The position numbers and the translations under genes were made by a program. Of a DNA stretch of 64,000 nt, positions 20,333 to 28,764 are shown piece by piece; within the stretch, counting starts at the first letter, position 1; each line of letters opens with the position of its first letter. Source of the DNA: Inquilinus sp042743185 (GTDB lineage Bacteria > Pseudomonadota > Alphaproteobacteria > DSM-16000 > Inquilinaceae); NCBI RefSeq assembly GCF_042743185.1, contig NZ_JBHYMS010000028.1, positions 1-64,000 of the forward strand. The letters are read 5' to 3'. The notes beneath the pieces are model-generated. The model was not told the DNA's origin, did no database searches, and worked only from the letters and a program-made list of their open reading frames with translations.

Positions 20333-20665
20333 ATGGCAGATCCCGTCACCGTCAATCCCATGGTCACCGACGCCGTCACCCAGTCCAACGTCAAGGTCGT
20401 GGGCGAAGCCCCGGCCATGGCGATGGGCACGCTGTTCCAGACCATGGCGCATTCGACCGGCATCCTGTTCGAGAACGCGGTCGCGCAGCAGCAGCAGCAG
20501 AACACGCTGGCCCAGGCGGCCGTGAACCAGGGCGTGATGCAGATCTACAGCATGGACACGATGGCCGGCGCCGGCGCCACCGAGAAGGTCGGTCAGAGCG
20601 GCGTCGCCGACAACCTGACCTCGCTGCTGACCGTGCTGCAGTCGCTGGGCGGCGGCGGCCGCTGA
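20333..20665 (+). CDS. rebB: RebB-family R-body structural protein, second copy
   Basis: A 110-aa protein with the complete RebB pattern: VNPMVTDAVTQSNVKVVGEA, then MAMGTLFQTMAHSTGILFEN, a Gln run (AVAQQQQQN) and the tail MQIYSMDTMAGAGATEKV. It aligns along its first 60 residues with the 76-aa copy at 16635, differing mainly in the second helix and the extra C-terminal 35 residues. ATG 20333 is seven bases after AGGAG; ATG 20327 is too close to it. It is the last gene before a strong terminator, and the 110-base gap before it may hold a separate promoter. Confidence 0.93.
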   Translation: MADPVTVNPMVTDAVTQSNVKVVGEAPAMAMGTLFQTMAHSTGILFENAVAQQQQQNTLAQAAVNQGVMQIYSMDTMAGAGATEKVGQSGVADNLTSLLTVLQSLGGGGR

Positions 20666-20702
20666 CCGGCACTCAGGGTCGCCGGCACGGACCGGCGTCA
20701 CC

Positions 20703-20736
20703 GGCTCCCTCCCGGTCCTCGGGAGGGAGCCTTTTT
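20703..20736 (+). terminator. Rho-independent terminator of the R-body operon
   Basis: The perfect 11-bp stem GGCTCCCTCCC / GGGAGGGAGCC with a 7-base loop is followed by TTTTT. It lies 37 bases after the last reb gene and six bases before the end of the convergent VWA gene. Confidence 0.92.
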
Positions 20737-20742
20737 CATGGC

Positions 20743-21558
20743 TCAGCGCTGGTCCTGGTCCAGCCAGCGGGGCCGGGTCTTCTCGCCGATCATGCAGTCG
20801 GTGCCGCCGGCCTGGGCCGGGACGAAGGCGACGGGGACCGCCTCCGGAGCCTTGCCGGCGATCTCCAGCACCAGCTTGCGCCGGATCGCGTCGGCGAATT
20901 GCGCCGTGCTGCGCACCGGCACGGTGAAGGCGCCGGGACCGCCGATCACGCAGTCGCGGTAATAGGCGTCGAGCATCTCCGGCTCCGGCAGGCCGCCGAA
21001 GCCGCCGCGCTTCAGGATGATCGGCAGGCCGTTGATGGTGATGCCCTTCGCCAGCGCCATCTCGCGCGGGCCGGCCACCGGCCAGCCGGCGTTGTTCGGC
21101 CCGTCGCCGGAGATGTCGATGGTGCGGCGGAGACCCTCGAAGCCGTTGTTGTCGAACAGCCCGGCGGAGAACAGGAGCGCGCCGGAGATCGAGGTGCCCC
21201 GCCGCATCACCGTGCCGAAGGTCTCGGACAGGTCGGCCGCCGCCGTGCGCGCCGCCGCGGCGCCGTCGATCAGCCGCCAGGGCAGGATCACGGCCTGGGA
21301 ATTGGCGCCGGCCCATTCGACATAGGTGATGGCGATGCGGCCGTGGACGCCGGAGGTGATGGCGTCGATCACCTCGGGATGGGTGAGGGCGCCGACATAG
21401 CCGTCGCGCTGCAGCGCCTGCTCGTCGTCGTCCATCGAGCGCGAGACGTCGACCGCGAGCACCAGCTCGAGATCGACCGGCTGGTCCTGGGCCGCCGCGG
21501 GCGCCGTGGGCAGGAGCAGGGTGAAGACCAGGCCGAATCCGACGATGCCGAAGCGCAT
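20743..21558 (-). CDS. secreted VWA-domain protein (DUF1194 family)
   Basis: A 271-aa exported protein. A Sec signal (GFGLVFTLLLPTAPAAAQ) is followed by a von Willebrand A domain with an intact metal-binding DVSRSM motif, so Mg2+/Ca2+-dependent binding is expected. Further family marks are GDGPNNAG and the closing pair of cysteines (YYRDCVIGG ... GGTDCMIGE). The start ATG 21558 follows a G-rich site; open frame continues upstream without coding character. Members are periplasmic with unknown ligands. It converges on the reb operon. Confidence 0.85.
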   Translation of the reverse strand: MRFGIVGFGLVFTLLLPTAPAAAQDQPVDLELVLAVDVSRSMDDDEQALQRDGYVGALTHPEVIDAITSGVHGRIAITYVEWAGANSQAVILPWRLIDGAAAARTAAADLSETFGTVMRRGTSISGALLFSAGLFDNNGFEGLRRTIDISGDGPNNAGWPVAGPREMALAKGITINGLPIILKRGGFGGLPEPEMLDAYYRDCVIGGPGAFTVPVRSTAQFADAIRRKLVLEIAGKAPEAVPVAFVPAQAGGTDCMIGEKTRPRWLDQDQR

Positions 21559-21896
21559 TTCGCCCCCCAATGCCAGCCGCCGAGATGATTTCGATGTGGG
21601 AACGAAACGGGCCGCTGTCACCTCCGCCGGTCGGCTGTTTTTCATCGGCGGCTTGCAAACCGGGCGCGATTGCCCCATATGAAGGTCCGAGATCGGTTTC
21701 GACACGATCCGCGCCGCCGTTCCGATGAACGCGCCCGGATCCCCCTCCCAACCATGATCCGAGCGATGAGGCAGGCATTCCGCCTGTCGATCGTGCTTTG
21801 CGCCGCGACAGGCGGGCCGATGGTCCGTGCCTCGCGGCTTCAAGCGATATTGACTGCAACGAGGCCCCAAGGGCCCGAACCGTAAAGACTCAGAAG
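21559..21896. other. intergenic region, divergent
   Basis: About 340 bases between the VWA gene and the small basic ORF. It should hold promoters for both directions. A TTGACT at 21850 is a possible -35 for the downstream small ORF/rpsU, with no convincing -10. No repeat or gene was recognised. Confidence 0.4.
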
Positions 21897-22037
21897 ATGA
21901 AGACCGTACAGACCATGCCCCGCCGTCGGCGTCGTCCGACGCCGCGGCTGGCAACCACCCCGCTGCGGCAGCCGGCGCACAAGGCAGAGCTGTCCCGCGC
22001 CGAGATTCGTCGAATCGTTCTCGACATTCTCGGCTGA
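21897..22037 (+). CDS. small basic protein upstream of rpsU
   Basis: A 46-aa frame, MKTVQTMPRRRRRPTPRLAT ... ending ELSRAEIRRIVLDILG. The Arg-rich first half and the closing amphipathic helix give it a clear two-part character. Short proteins ending in a similar EIRRIV-x-x-IG helix occur in related bacteria to my recollection. The ribosome site is weak. It lies 44 bases before rpsU and is probably on the same transcript. Coding status is likely but not certain. Confidence 0.5.
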   Translation: MKTVQTMPRRRRRPTPRLATTPLRQPAHKAELSRAEIRRIVLDILG

Positions 22038-22081
22038 AAGGCGTAACCCCGCCCGATCTTTCAGTGAAAGGCCTTTGCCCG

Positions 22082-22285
22082 ATGCAGGTGCTCGTCCGCG
22101 ACAACAACATCGACCAGGCGCTGCGCGTCCTCAAGAAGCGTATGCAGCGCGAAGGCATCTTTCGCGAGATGAAGCAGCGTCGGAGCTACGAGAAGCCGTC
22201 CGAGCGCCGCATCCGCGAGGAAGCCGAAGCCGTCCGCCGCCAGCGCAAGGCGCTGCGCAAGCGGATGCAGATCCAGGGCTACTGA
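22082..22285 (+). CDS. rpsU: 30S ribosomal protein bS21
   Basis: The 67-aa bS21 protein: MQVLVRDNNIDQALRVLKKR, FREMKQRRSYEKPSERR and a basic C-terminal helix. It joins the small subunit near the platform and helps translation initiation. ATG 22082 gives the standard N-terminus; an upstream in-frame ATG at 22064 would add six residues foreign to the family. A terminator follows 55 bases later. Confidence 0.97.
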   Translation: MQVLVRDNNIDQALRVLKKRMQREGIFREMKQRRSYEKPSERRIREEAEAVRRQRKALRKRMQIQGY

Positions 22286-22340
22286 TCCGGCGCGCCGGGG
22301 CCGTTCGGCTCCGGACCCGATCGGTACGATGGATGATGAG

Positions 22341-22365
22341 ACGAGGGGCCTTCGCCCCTCGTTTT
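22341..22365 (+). terminator. Rho-independent terminator after rpsU
   Basis: The 9-bp stem ACGAGGGGC / GCCCCTCGT around a CTTC loop is followed by a T-run (TTTT). Confidence 0.9.
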
Positions 22366-22482
22366 CGATTCCGCCCTCGTCGCGATTCCGGTCGCGCCAT
22401 CTCCGGCTTGTGTCGCAGGGCGGACTGTGCGGAGATCCCGCCACCGGGGCGCCGCGCCCCTTGCCATCCGGGAGGACGACCG

Positions 22483-22767
22483 ATGGATGTCTCCGCCCTC
22501 AGACGCACCCTGGACCAGGATCGGCCGCCCGCGACCCTGTCGCCGCCGCTCGCCGCGCTGTGGTGGGACGCCAAGGGCGACTGGGACCGGGCGCATGGCT
22601 GCGTCGATTCCGAGGACGGCGCCGACGCCGCCTGGGCCCATGCCTATCTGCACCGCAAGGAAGGCGACCTCGGCAACGCCGGCTACTGGTACCGCCGCGC
22701 CGGCAAGCCGATGTCCTCCGCCAGCCTCGAGCAGGAATGGGCCGAGATCGCGGCGGCGCTGGACTGA
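22483..22767 (+). CDS. conserved small protein, ALWWDAKGDWDRAH family
   Basis: A 94-aa protein with a very characteristic sequence: PLAALWWDAKGDWDRAHGC, AAWAHAYLHRKEGDLGNAGY and WYRRAGKPM. I recall this pattern from uncharacterised conserved proteins in many proteobacteria; the spacing resembles a single TPR-like helical hairpin. It is cytoplasmic with no signal. ATG 22483 follows GGGAGGAC. It converges with the thioesterase gene, with 16 bases between. No function is known to me. Confidence 0.8.
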   Translation: MDVSALRRTLDQDRPPATLSPPLAALWWDAKGDWDRAHGCVDSEDGADAAWAHAYLHRKEGDLGNAGYWYRRAGKPMSSASLEQEWAEIAAALD

Positions 22768-22783
22768 GCCGGCGCGATAGGGA

Positions 22784-23215
22784 TCAGCGGATCGGGCGCG
22801 GCTTGCCGGCTTCGTCGAGTGCGACGAAGGTGAACTCGGCGGAGGTCACCATCATCCGCTCGCCCAGGCCGGAGCGCAGCACCCAGACCTCGATGCTCAG
22901 GGTGATCGAGCTGCGGCCGATCCGCACCACCTCGGTGTAGCAGCAGACGACGTCGCCGACCTTGACCGGATGGATGAAGGCCATGTTGGTGGCGGCGACG
23001 GTGACCACCCGGGACCGGGCGTGCTTCATCGCCGTCATCGCCCCGGCTTCGTCCATCATCGACATGATCCAGCCGCCGAAGATGTCGCCGGACGGGTTGG
23101 CATGCGCCGGCATCGCCAGGGTGCGGGCGGCAAGCTCCCCGCGCGGCGCGGTCTCGTCCGGCGCCGGGGGGACGGCCAGGTAGTCGGCTTCAGGCATGGT
23201 ATAGGGCCACATCAT
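22784..23215 (-). CDS. acyl-CoA thioesterase, YciA-like hotdog family
   Basis: A 143-aa single-hotdog-domain thioesterase that hydrolyses acyl-CoA to free acid and CoA. Family marks: MPAHANPSGDIFGGWIMSMM (with the catalytic-helix Asn and Asp) followed by DEAGAMTA, then VTVAATNMAFIHPVKVGDVV. The likely start is 23215 or MPEADYL at 23197, which has the more family-like N-terminus. The gene is preceded by two near-identical palindromes (23260 and 23305) that may control it. Confidence 0.9.
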   Translation of the reverse strand: MMWPYTMPEADYLAVPPAPDETAPRGELAARTLAMPAHANPSGDIFGGWIMSMMDEAGAMTAMKHARSRVVTVAATNMAFIHPVKVGDVVCCYTEVVRIGRSSITLSIEVWVLRSGLGERMMVTSAEFTFVALDEAGKPRPIR

Positions 23216-23259
23216 GGACCTCGCGGGTGATGCGGCGTTTCCTTCCGGTCGCTCAGGTC

Positions 23260-23276
23260 ATGTTGCGGTGCAACAT
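23260..23276. promoter_or_regulatory. 17-bp palindrome, site 1 of a twin operator
   Basis: ATGTTGCGGTGCAACAT, with 7-bp arms around GGT. The same arms recur in site 2, with centres 45 bp apart (about four helical turns). It lies 45 bp upstream of the thioesterase start, where a repressor would block its promoter. Confidence 0.6.
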
Positions 23277-23304
23277 AACACGCGCCCGGTTAGATGGGGC
23301 GCGA

Positions 23305-23321
23305 ATGTTGCATTGCAACAT
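23305..23321. promoter_or_regulatory. 17-bp palindrome, site 2 of a twin operator
   Basis: ATGTTGCATTGCAACAT, identical to site 1 except for two of the three central bases. It is located just after the end of the deacetylase gene. The regulator is unknown. TGCA-rich palindromes are used by PhaR-like and short-chain acyl-CoA regulators in alphaproteobacteria, but a match is not established here. Confidence 0.6.
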
Positions 23322-23330
23322 GCCGCCGCA

Positions 23331-24260
<930 letters not shown>

Positions 24261-24269
24261 GCCGATGCC

Positions 24270-24500
24270 TTATCCAGCCTTGCGGATGCTGTAGCGGGTG
24301 ACGCCGTCGGCCTCGTCGGCCACCGCGACCAGGACATGGCCGGTGGCGTCGCAGAAGGCCGGGAAGTCCTTGCGCGCGGCGGCGTCGGTGGCCAGCACGT
24401 CCAGCACCTGGCCCGGCGCCAGACCCTGCAGCGCCTTGCGCGCCTTCAGGACCGGCATCGGGCAGATCAGGTCGCGCGCGTCGAGGTCGAGGTCAGCCAT
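24270..24500 (-). CDS. TusA-like sulfur-carrier protein
   Basis: A 76-aa member of the SirA/TusA family. The sulfur-accepting Cys is in LICPMPVLKARKAL (CPxP, residue 13). The closing strand GVTRYSIRKAG is typical. TusA-type proteins relay persulfide sulfur for tRNA thiolation, molybdenum cofactor or other pathways. This copy is between a deacetylase and a DUF423 gene, so its partner is not evident. It is of normal length. Confidence 0.9.
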   Translation of the reverse strand: MADLDLDARDLICPMPVLKARKALQGLAPGQVLDVLATDAAARKDFPAFCDATGHVLVAVADEADGVTRYSIRKAG

Positions 24501-24546
24501 GATCGGAGCCTAGCGCGGGCGGCGGCCGCGGCCAATGGTTCCGGCC

Positions 24547-24915
24547 TCAGCTTTCCGCCAGGCGGAAGGCGGCCATCACGGCCAGGGCCCAGCCCAGGAT
24601 CAGAGCCACGCCGCCGATCGGCGTGATGGCGCCGAACCAGCGCGGCGCGCCGAAGGCCATCAGATACAGCGTGCCGGAGAAGATCGCGGCGCCGGCCAGG
24701 AAGGCCCAGCCGGCCCAGCGCAGCGGCCCCGCCGCCCCCAGCAGGGCCAGGGCCAGCAGGGCGGCGGCATGGACCAGCTGGTACTGCGCCCCGGTGTGCA
24801 CCCAGCCCAGCCGCTCCGGCGCCGCCGCGGCCATGCCGTGCGCGGCGAAGGCGCCCATCGCCACCGCCACCATGCCGTGCAGCCCGGCCCCGATCAGAAG
24901 CACCCGGTCGATCAT
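24547..24915 (-). CDS. DUF423 membrane protein (YgdD-like)
   Basis: A 122-aa integral membrane protein with four helices and the DUF423 pattern: GAFAAHGM near the start, VHTGAQYQLVHAAALLALAL and SGTLYLMAFGAPRWFGAITP. The family is widespread and uncharacterised. ATG 24915 gives the usual N-terminus (IDRVLLIGAGLHGMVAVA). Confidence 0.92.
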   Translation of the reverse strand: MIDRVLLIGAGLHGMVAVAMGAFAAHGMAAAAPERLGWVHTGAQYQLVHAAALLALALLGAAGPLRWAGWAFLAGAAIFSGTLYLMAFGAPRWFGAITPIGGVALILGWALAVMAAFRLAES

Positions 24916-24985
24916 TCCCCACCTCCCGCGACTCGTCTCGTGGACACCATAGCCGCGGCAGGCCCCCCTTCACATGACCCTGGCG

Positions 24986-25990
24986 TCACATGACCGTGAA
25001 GCCGCGGACGAAGGGGTCGCGGTCGTCCAGGAAGATGGTGTTGTAGCCGGTCAGCCAGGCCTGGCCGGCGATCGACGGGATGATCGCGTCATACGGTCCC
25101 ACCTTGGCGGTGCCCTCGACCCGGCCGTGGAACAGGCTGCCGATGATGCTCTCATGCACGAAGGCGTCGCCGGTCTTGAGCTCGCCGCGCGCCGCCAGCT
25201 GGGCCATGCGGGCCGAGGTGCCGGTGCCGCAGGGCGACCGGTCGATCGCCTTCTCGCCGTAGAACACGGCGTTGCGCGCATGGGCCTCCGGGTGCTTCGG
25301 CCGGCCGGTCCACTGCACATGGCGCAGGCCGCGGATGGTCGGGTCCTCCGGATGCACCATGTCGAAGCGCTCGTTCACCACCCGGCGGACGATCGGCGAC
25401 AGGCGCTGGATCTCGCCGGCCGACAGGTCCTCCAGGTCGGCATAGCCCGGCTGCGGCTCGATGATGGCGTAGAAGTTGCCGCCATAGGCGATGTCGGCCA
25501 CCAGCGGGCCGAAGCCCGGCACCTCGAACTCCAGCTTCTCCTTATAGAGGAAGGAGGGGACGTTGCGGATGCGCACCGAGGTGACGTGGCCGGCCGCGTC
25601 CTGCTCGTACTCCGCATCGACGATGCCGGCGGGCACCTCCAGCCGCAGCCGGCCCGGCTGTCGCGGCCGCACCAGACCCTCTTCGACCATCACCGTCACC
25701 GTGCCGATGGTGCCGTGGCCGCACATCGGCAGGCAGCCGGAGGTCTCGATGAACAGGATGGCGGCGTCGGAATCGTCCCGGGTCGGCGCATAGAGGATCG
25801 ACCCCGACATCACGTCGTGGCCGCGCGGCTCGAACATCAGCCCGGTGCGGATCCAGTCGTATTCGGCGATGAAGTGCTGGCGCTTCTCGCTCATGGTCGC
25901 CCCCTTCAGCGGTGGGGCGCCGCCGGCGACGACGCGGACCGGGTTGCCGCAGGTGTGGGCGTCGATGCAGAAGAAGCTGCTCTTGCTCAT
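24986..25990 (-). CDS. lhpA: 4-hydroxyproline 2-epimerase (proline racemase family)
   Basis: A 334-aa proline-racemase-family enzyme with both catalytic cysteines: Cys90 in LPMCGHGTIG and the second in RSPCGTGTSARMAQL. Two cysteines indicate an epimerase; the dehydratases of the family have Thr at the first or Ser substitutions. It converts trans-4-hydroxy-L-proline to cis-4-hydroxy-D-proline. The neighbouring FAD dehydrogenase and GntR gene fit hydroxyproline catabolism. Plain proline racemase is less likely given the context. Confidence 0.9.
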   Translation of the reverse strand: MSKSSFFCIDAHTCGNPVRVVAGGAPPLKGATMSEKRQHFIAEYDWIRTGLMFEPRGHDVMSGSILYAPTRDDSDAAILFIETSGCLPMCGHGTIGTVTVMVEEGLVRPRQPGRLRLEVPAGIVDAEYEQDAAGHVTSVRIRNVPSFLYKEKLEFEVPGFGPLVADIAYGGNFYAIIEPQPGYADLEDLSAGEIQRLSPIVRRVVNERFDMVHPEDPTIRGLRHVQWTGRPKHPEAHARNAVFYGEKAIDRSPCGTGTSARMAQLAARGELKTGDAFVHESIIGSLFHGRVEGTAKVGPYDAIIPSIAGQAWLTGYNTIFLDDRDPFVRGFTVM

Positions 25991-25997
25991 GGCGTGC

Positions 25998-27221
25998 TCA
26001 CTGGAAGCGTTCGATACCGAAGGCGGCGGGGGCCGGGCTGCCCGACAGCAGGCCGGCGGCGAGGCGGGCGGTGGTGGCCGACAGGGTCAGGCCGAGATGG
26101 CCGTGGCCGAAGGCGAAGACGATGCGCTTGTCGCGCGGATGCGGGCCGATCACCGGCAGGCTGTCGGGGGTGGACGGGCGGCGGCCCATCCACTCGGTGC
26201 CGCCGGTCTCCGGGATCGCCGGCAGGTAGCGCCGGGCCTTGTGCCGCAGCGCCCGGGCGCGGGCCAGGTTGGCCGGCGCGTCCACGGCCGCCAGCTCCAC
26301 CGCCCCGCCGATCCGGAGGCCGTCGGAGAGGGGCGAGGCGACGAAGCCGTGATCGGCGAAGACCACCGGCATCGGCAGGCGCAGCGGCGCCTCCGGAATC
26401 GTGGTGTTGTAGCCGCGCTCGGTCTCCAGCGGCACCTTCAGGCCGAGGCCGCGCACGATCTCGCGCGACCAGACTCCGGCGGCCACCACCGCCTGGTCGA
26501 AAGTCCGGGCGGTGCCGCCGGCCAGCCGGACGGAAACGCCGTCGGCGCCCGGCTCGACCGCGGCCACGGCGCCCGCAACCAGCCGGTCGCCCAGGCCGCG
26601 GCGCAGCCCCTGCAGCACGCCGAGCGGGCTGTCGACCATCCAATAGGCCCGGCACAGCACGGCGCGGGCGAAGCCGCCGGTCAGGTCCGGCACCAGGGCC
26701 CGGGCTTGGTCCGGCGTCAGCGGCTCGAACTCATGGCCGCCGAGGCGCCGGCGCAGCTCCCATTCCGGCAGGGCGGCGCGGAAGCTGGCCTCGCTGTCGT
26801 AGACGTCGATCGCCCCGGTCTGGCGCAGATGGCCCGACAGGCCGGCACGGCGGGCCAGCTCGTGATGGTCGTCGAGGGCGCCGCGCATCAGCCCGCCCAG
26901 CGCCGCGGTCGACCGCTCCACCTGCTCCGCCCGGGCCGCGGCCAGGAAGCGCAGCAGCCAGGGGGTCAGCGCCGGCAGGTCGCGCCAGCGCAGGGCGAGG
27001 GGGCCCAGCGGGTCCATCAGCCAGCGCGGCACCGATCTCAGGACGCCCGGACGGGCCAGCGGCGTGATCTCGGGGAAGGCCAGCAGGCCGGCATTGCCGG
27101 CGGAGGCGTGGCGGTCCTCCGGCCGGCGCTCATAGACCGTGACCTCGTGCCCGTCGGCCGCCAGCCAGGCCGCCGTCGCGCAGCCGATCACGCCGCCGCC
27201 GATGATGGCGATGCCGGCCAT
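25998..27221 (-). CDS. FAD-dependent D-hydroxyproline/D-amino-acid dehydrogenase
   Basis: A 407-aa DadA-like flavoprotein. The FAD-binding Rossmann motif is at the N-terminus (IAIIGGGVIGCATAAWLA), with GNAGLLAFPEITPLARPG after it and the C-terminal GHGHLGLTLS motif contacting flavin. In a hydroxyproline operon it would oxidise cis-4-hydroxy-D-proline to pyrroline-4-hydroxy-2-carboxylate. It starts one base after the GntR stop and ends seven bases before lhpA, so the three genes form an operon. The deaminase and semialdehyde dehydrogenase of the pathway are not nearby. Confidence 0.88.
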   Translation of the reverse strand: MAGIAIIGGGVIGCATAAWLAADGHEVTVYERRPEDRHASAGNAGLLAFPEITPLARPGVLRSVPRWLMDPLGPLALRWRDLPALTPWLLRFLAAARAEQVERSTAALGGLMRGALDDHHELARRAGLSGHLRQTGAIDVYDSEASFRAALPEWELRRRLGGHEFEPLTPDQARALVPDLTGGFARAVLCRAYWMVDSPLGVLQGLRRGLGDRLVAGAVAAVEPGADGVSVRLAGGTARTFDQAVVAAGVWSREIVRGLGLKVPLETERGYNTTIPEAPLRLPMPVVFADHGFVASPLSDGLRIGGAVELAAVDAPANLARARALRHKARRYLPAIPETGGTEWMGRRPSTPDSLPVIGPHPRDKRIVFAFGHGHLGLTLSATTARLAAGLLSGSPAPAAFGIERFQ

Positions 27222-27222
27222 C

Positions 27223-27978
27223 TCAGGCCGGAAGCTGAGGCTGGGCCGCCTCGGCCGCGGGGCCGAGGGCGACGTCGCCGGCCACGCCGCTGGCCAAAAA
27301 ACCCTGGATCTGCCGCACCACCTGCCCGGCATGGGCGCGGGCCAGGCTGTCGGCCCGGTCGGCGTCGCGCTCGGCGATGGCCTGGATGATGGCCTCGTGC
27401 TCGGCCACGAACTCGGCCGGCAGGTGGTCGTCGAAGGAGGCGTAGTAGATCCGGTTCAGCCGCCGCCCCTCGTCCAGGAGGCGGCCGAACAGCTCGGTGT
27501 AGTAGCGGTTGCGGCCGGCGCGGGCGATCGCCAGGTGGAAGTCGCGGTTGGCATCGGCCATGCCGATCGCGTCGGCGGCCGCCACGGCCTGGCCGAAGGC
27601 GCCCTGGTGGGTGCGGATCTCCTCCAGGTCCTTGGCCGTACGGCGCTGCGCGGCCAGCCGGGTGGTGACCCGGTGCATCAGGGTCAGCGCGTCGAAATGG
27701 GCGGGCAGGGTGGAGAAGTCGATCGGCGCGACGATGGTGTTGCGGTTCGGCAGGGTGGCGACCAGCCCGTCGGCGGCCAGCCGCACCAGCGCCTCGCGGA
27801 TCGGCGTGCGCGACAGGCCGAAGCGCTCGGCGATGCGGGTCTCATCGAGGGCCGAGCCGGGGGCCAGCACCAGGTCGAGGATGTCGTGCTTCAGCGCCTC
27901 ATAGACCTTGGCGACGCCGCCGCCGCGGGGCCGTGCCTCGCCGGCATCCTGCTCCCGTGTCTTCGCCGTCCGCGCCAA
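27223..27978 (-). CDS. GntR-family regulator (FadR subfamily) of the hydroxyproline operon
   Basis: A 251-aa regulator: winged helix with GSALDETRIAERFGLSRTPI and LVRLAADGLV, then the all-helical FCD ligand domain (ANRDFHLAIARAGRNRY, with the metal-binding Asp/His set). I choose the TTG start at 27978 because it follows a clear GGAAGGA site. The longer ATG frame from 28065 would place the palindrome at 28037 inside the gene and adds residues without family character. It probably represses its own operon and is relieved by a hydroxyproline-derived ligand. Confidence 0.85.
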   Translation of the reverse strand: MARTAKTREQDAGEARPRGGGVAKVYEALKHDILDLVLAPGSALDETRIAERFGLSRTPIREALVRLAADGLVATLPNRNTIVAPIDFSTLPAHFDALTLMHRVTTRLAAQRRTAKDLEEIRTHQGAFGQAVAAADAIGMADANRDFHLAIARAGRNRYYTELFGRLLDEGRRLNRIYYASFDDHLPAEFVAEHEAIIQAIAERDADRADSLARAHAGQVVRQIQGFLASGVAGDVALGPAAEAAQPQLPA

Positions 27979-28036
27979 GGGCGTGTCCTTCCGTGCCTCT
28001 CCGTCAGGCCGGAATGATAGGCCGGTGGAATGCAGT

Positions 28037-28046
28037 TTGTCGACAA
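28037..28046. promoter_or_regulatory. candidate GntR operator
   Basis: The perfect palindrome TTGTCGACAA lies 59 bases upstream of the chosen gntR start. FadR-subfamily GntR proteins commonly bind TTGTxxACAA-type sites. Position and shape fit autoregulation. Confidence 0.55.
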
Positions 28047-28061
28047 GACCAATGGGCAATC

Positions 28062-28238
28062 TCACACGCCGGTGATGAGCCAGTGCTTCGCCTCGTAGTC
28101 CTCGATCAGGGTGGACAGGACATCGAAGCGGTCGCCGTCCGGCGTGCCAGGCTCTGGTTGGGCCCTGAAGTACCGAGCGATCTCGCCGAGTGCCCGGTTG
28201 TAATCATCCTCGGTATGGATCGGGTGGAGGTCCATCAT
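28062..28238 (-). pseudogene. higA: truncated HigA-type antitoxin gene
   Basis: The 58-aa frame MMDLHPIHTEDDYNRALGEI ... ends DYEAKHWLITGV. It matches the first half of HigA antitoxins (D-x-HPI-T-EDY-xAL-xEI ... F-xVL-xxLIE-YE-xKHWPI). The DNA-binding helix-turn-helix half that should follow is missing, because a stop falls right after KHW. No higB toxin lies next to it. It is a decayed antitoxin, perhaps still translated. Confidence 0.7.
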
Positions 28239-28274
28239 ACGGTCCCCGGGATAGTGACCCACTCGCCATCTTGC

Positions 28275-28360
28275 CGTCATTGCGAGGAGGCGAAGCCGAC
28301 GAAGCAATCCAAGGGCCACGCCAAACGGCCCTGGATTGCTTCGCTACGCTCGCAATGACG
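28275..28360. repeat. large palindromic intergenic element
   Basis: Outer arms CGTCATTGCGAG (28275) and CTCGCAATGACG (28360 end) are perfect complements, and the inner arms GAAGCAATCC / GGATTGCTTC also pair, giving an 86-base imperfect hairpin. This is the GTCATTGCGAG...GAAGCAATCC element type found many times in alphaproteobacterial genomes. It lies next to the broken higA. Confidence 0.88.
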
Positions 28361-28764
28361 GATCTCTCCAGAGGAGAAGTCAATCTCCAGGAGTGCGTAT
28401 GTTGTGGCCAGTTCAAGAAAAAGGGCGGCGGAAGAACCGCCGCCCCGAAAGGCTGGGCCACGCGTCGGGCTTGGGACGGACCGGAGCGCAGCCTGGGAGG
28501 CGCGTCGGGGAGAGCCCGATTGCCTGGTTCGATATATTCATCTGGATATGTCGATGTCAATGGTCGCGTCGATTCACTGGAGCGGGTGGCGGACGGGCTG
28601 GACTGACGCCCACGGCCCCGTGGTGGGAAATAATTCAGGTGGGATCGACGGAAACAGCCGTTCGGCCGTGTAGGATCAAAGCGACCGTGATCCGTTCACG
28701 GGCCGTCGATCGCCGGTGCGCCGGATCGACAGGCCCAAGACCTGTCCCGAGACCGGAGGACATC
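28361..28764. other. intergenic region without a supported gene
   Basis: About 400 bases between the palindromic element and the amidohydrolase. A frame continuous with the amidohydrolase runs through it but shows no protein character and no ribosome site until 28765. A short AT-rich stretch at 28528-28560 (GATATATTCATCTGGATATG) could be part of a promoter. Confidence 0.4.

Noticed and set aside
20703..20736. Attachment-site or REP reading of the hairpin after the reb operon
   Set aside because: A perfect stem followed directly by five T residues right after an operon end is adequately explained as a terminator.
28275..28360. Possible CRISPR or IS terminal repeats
   Set aside because: It is a single palindrome; no repeated spacers, transposase or target duplications are present. 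No CRISPR array or intact insertion sequence was seen anywhere in the window.
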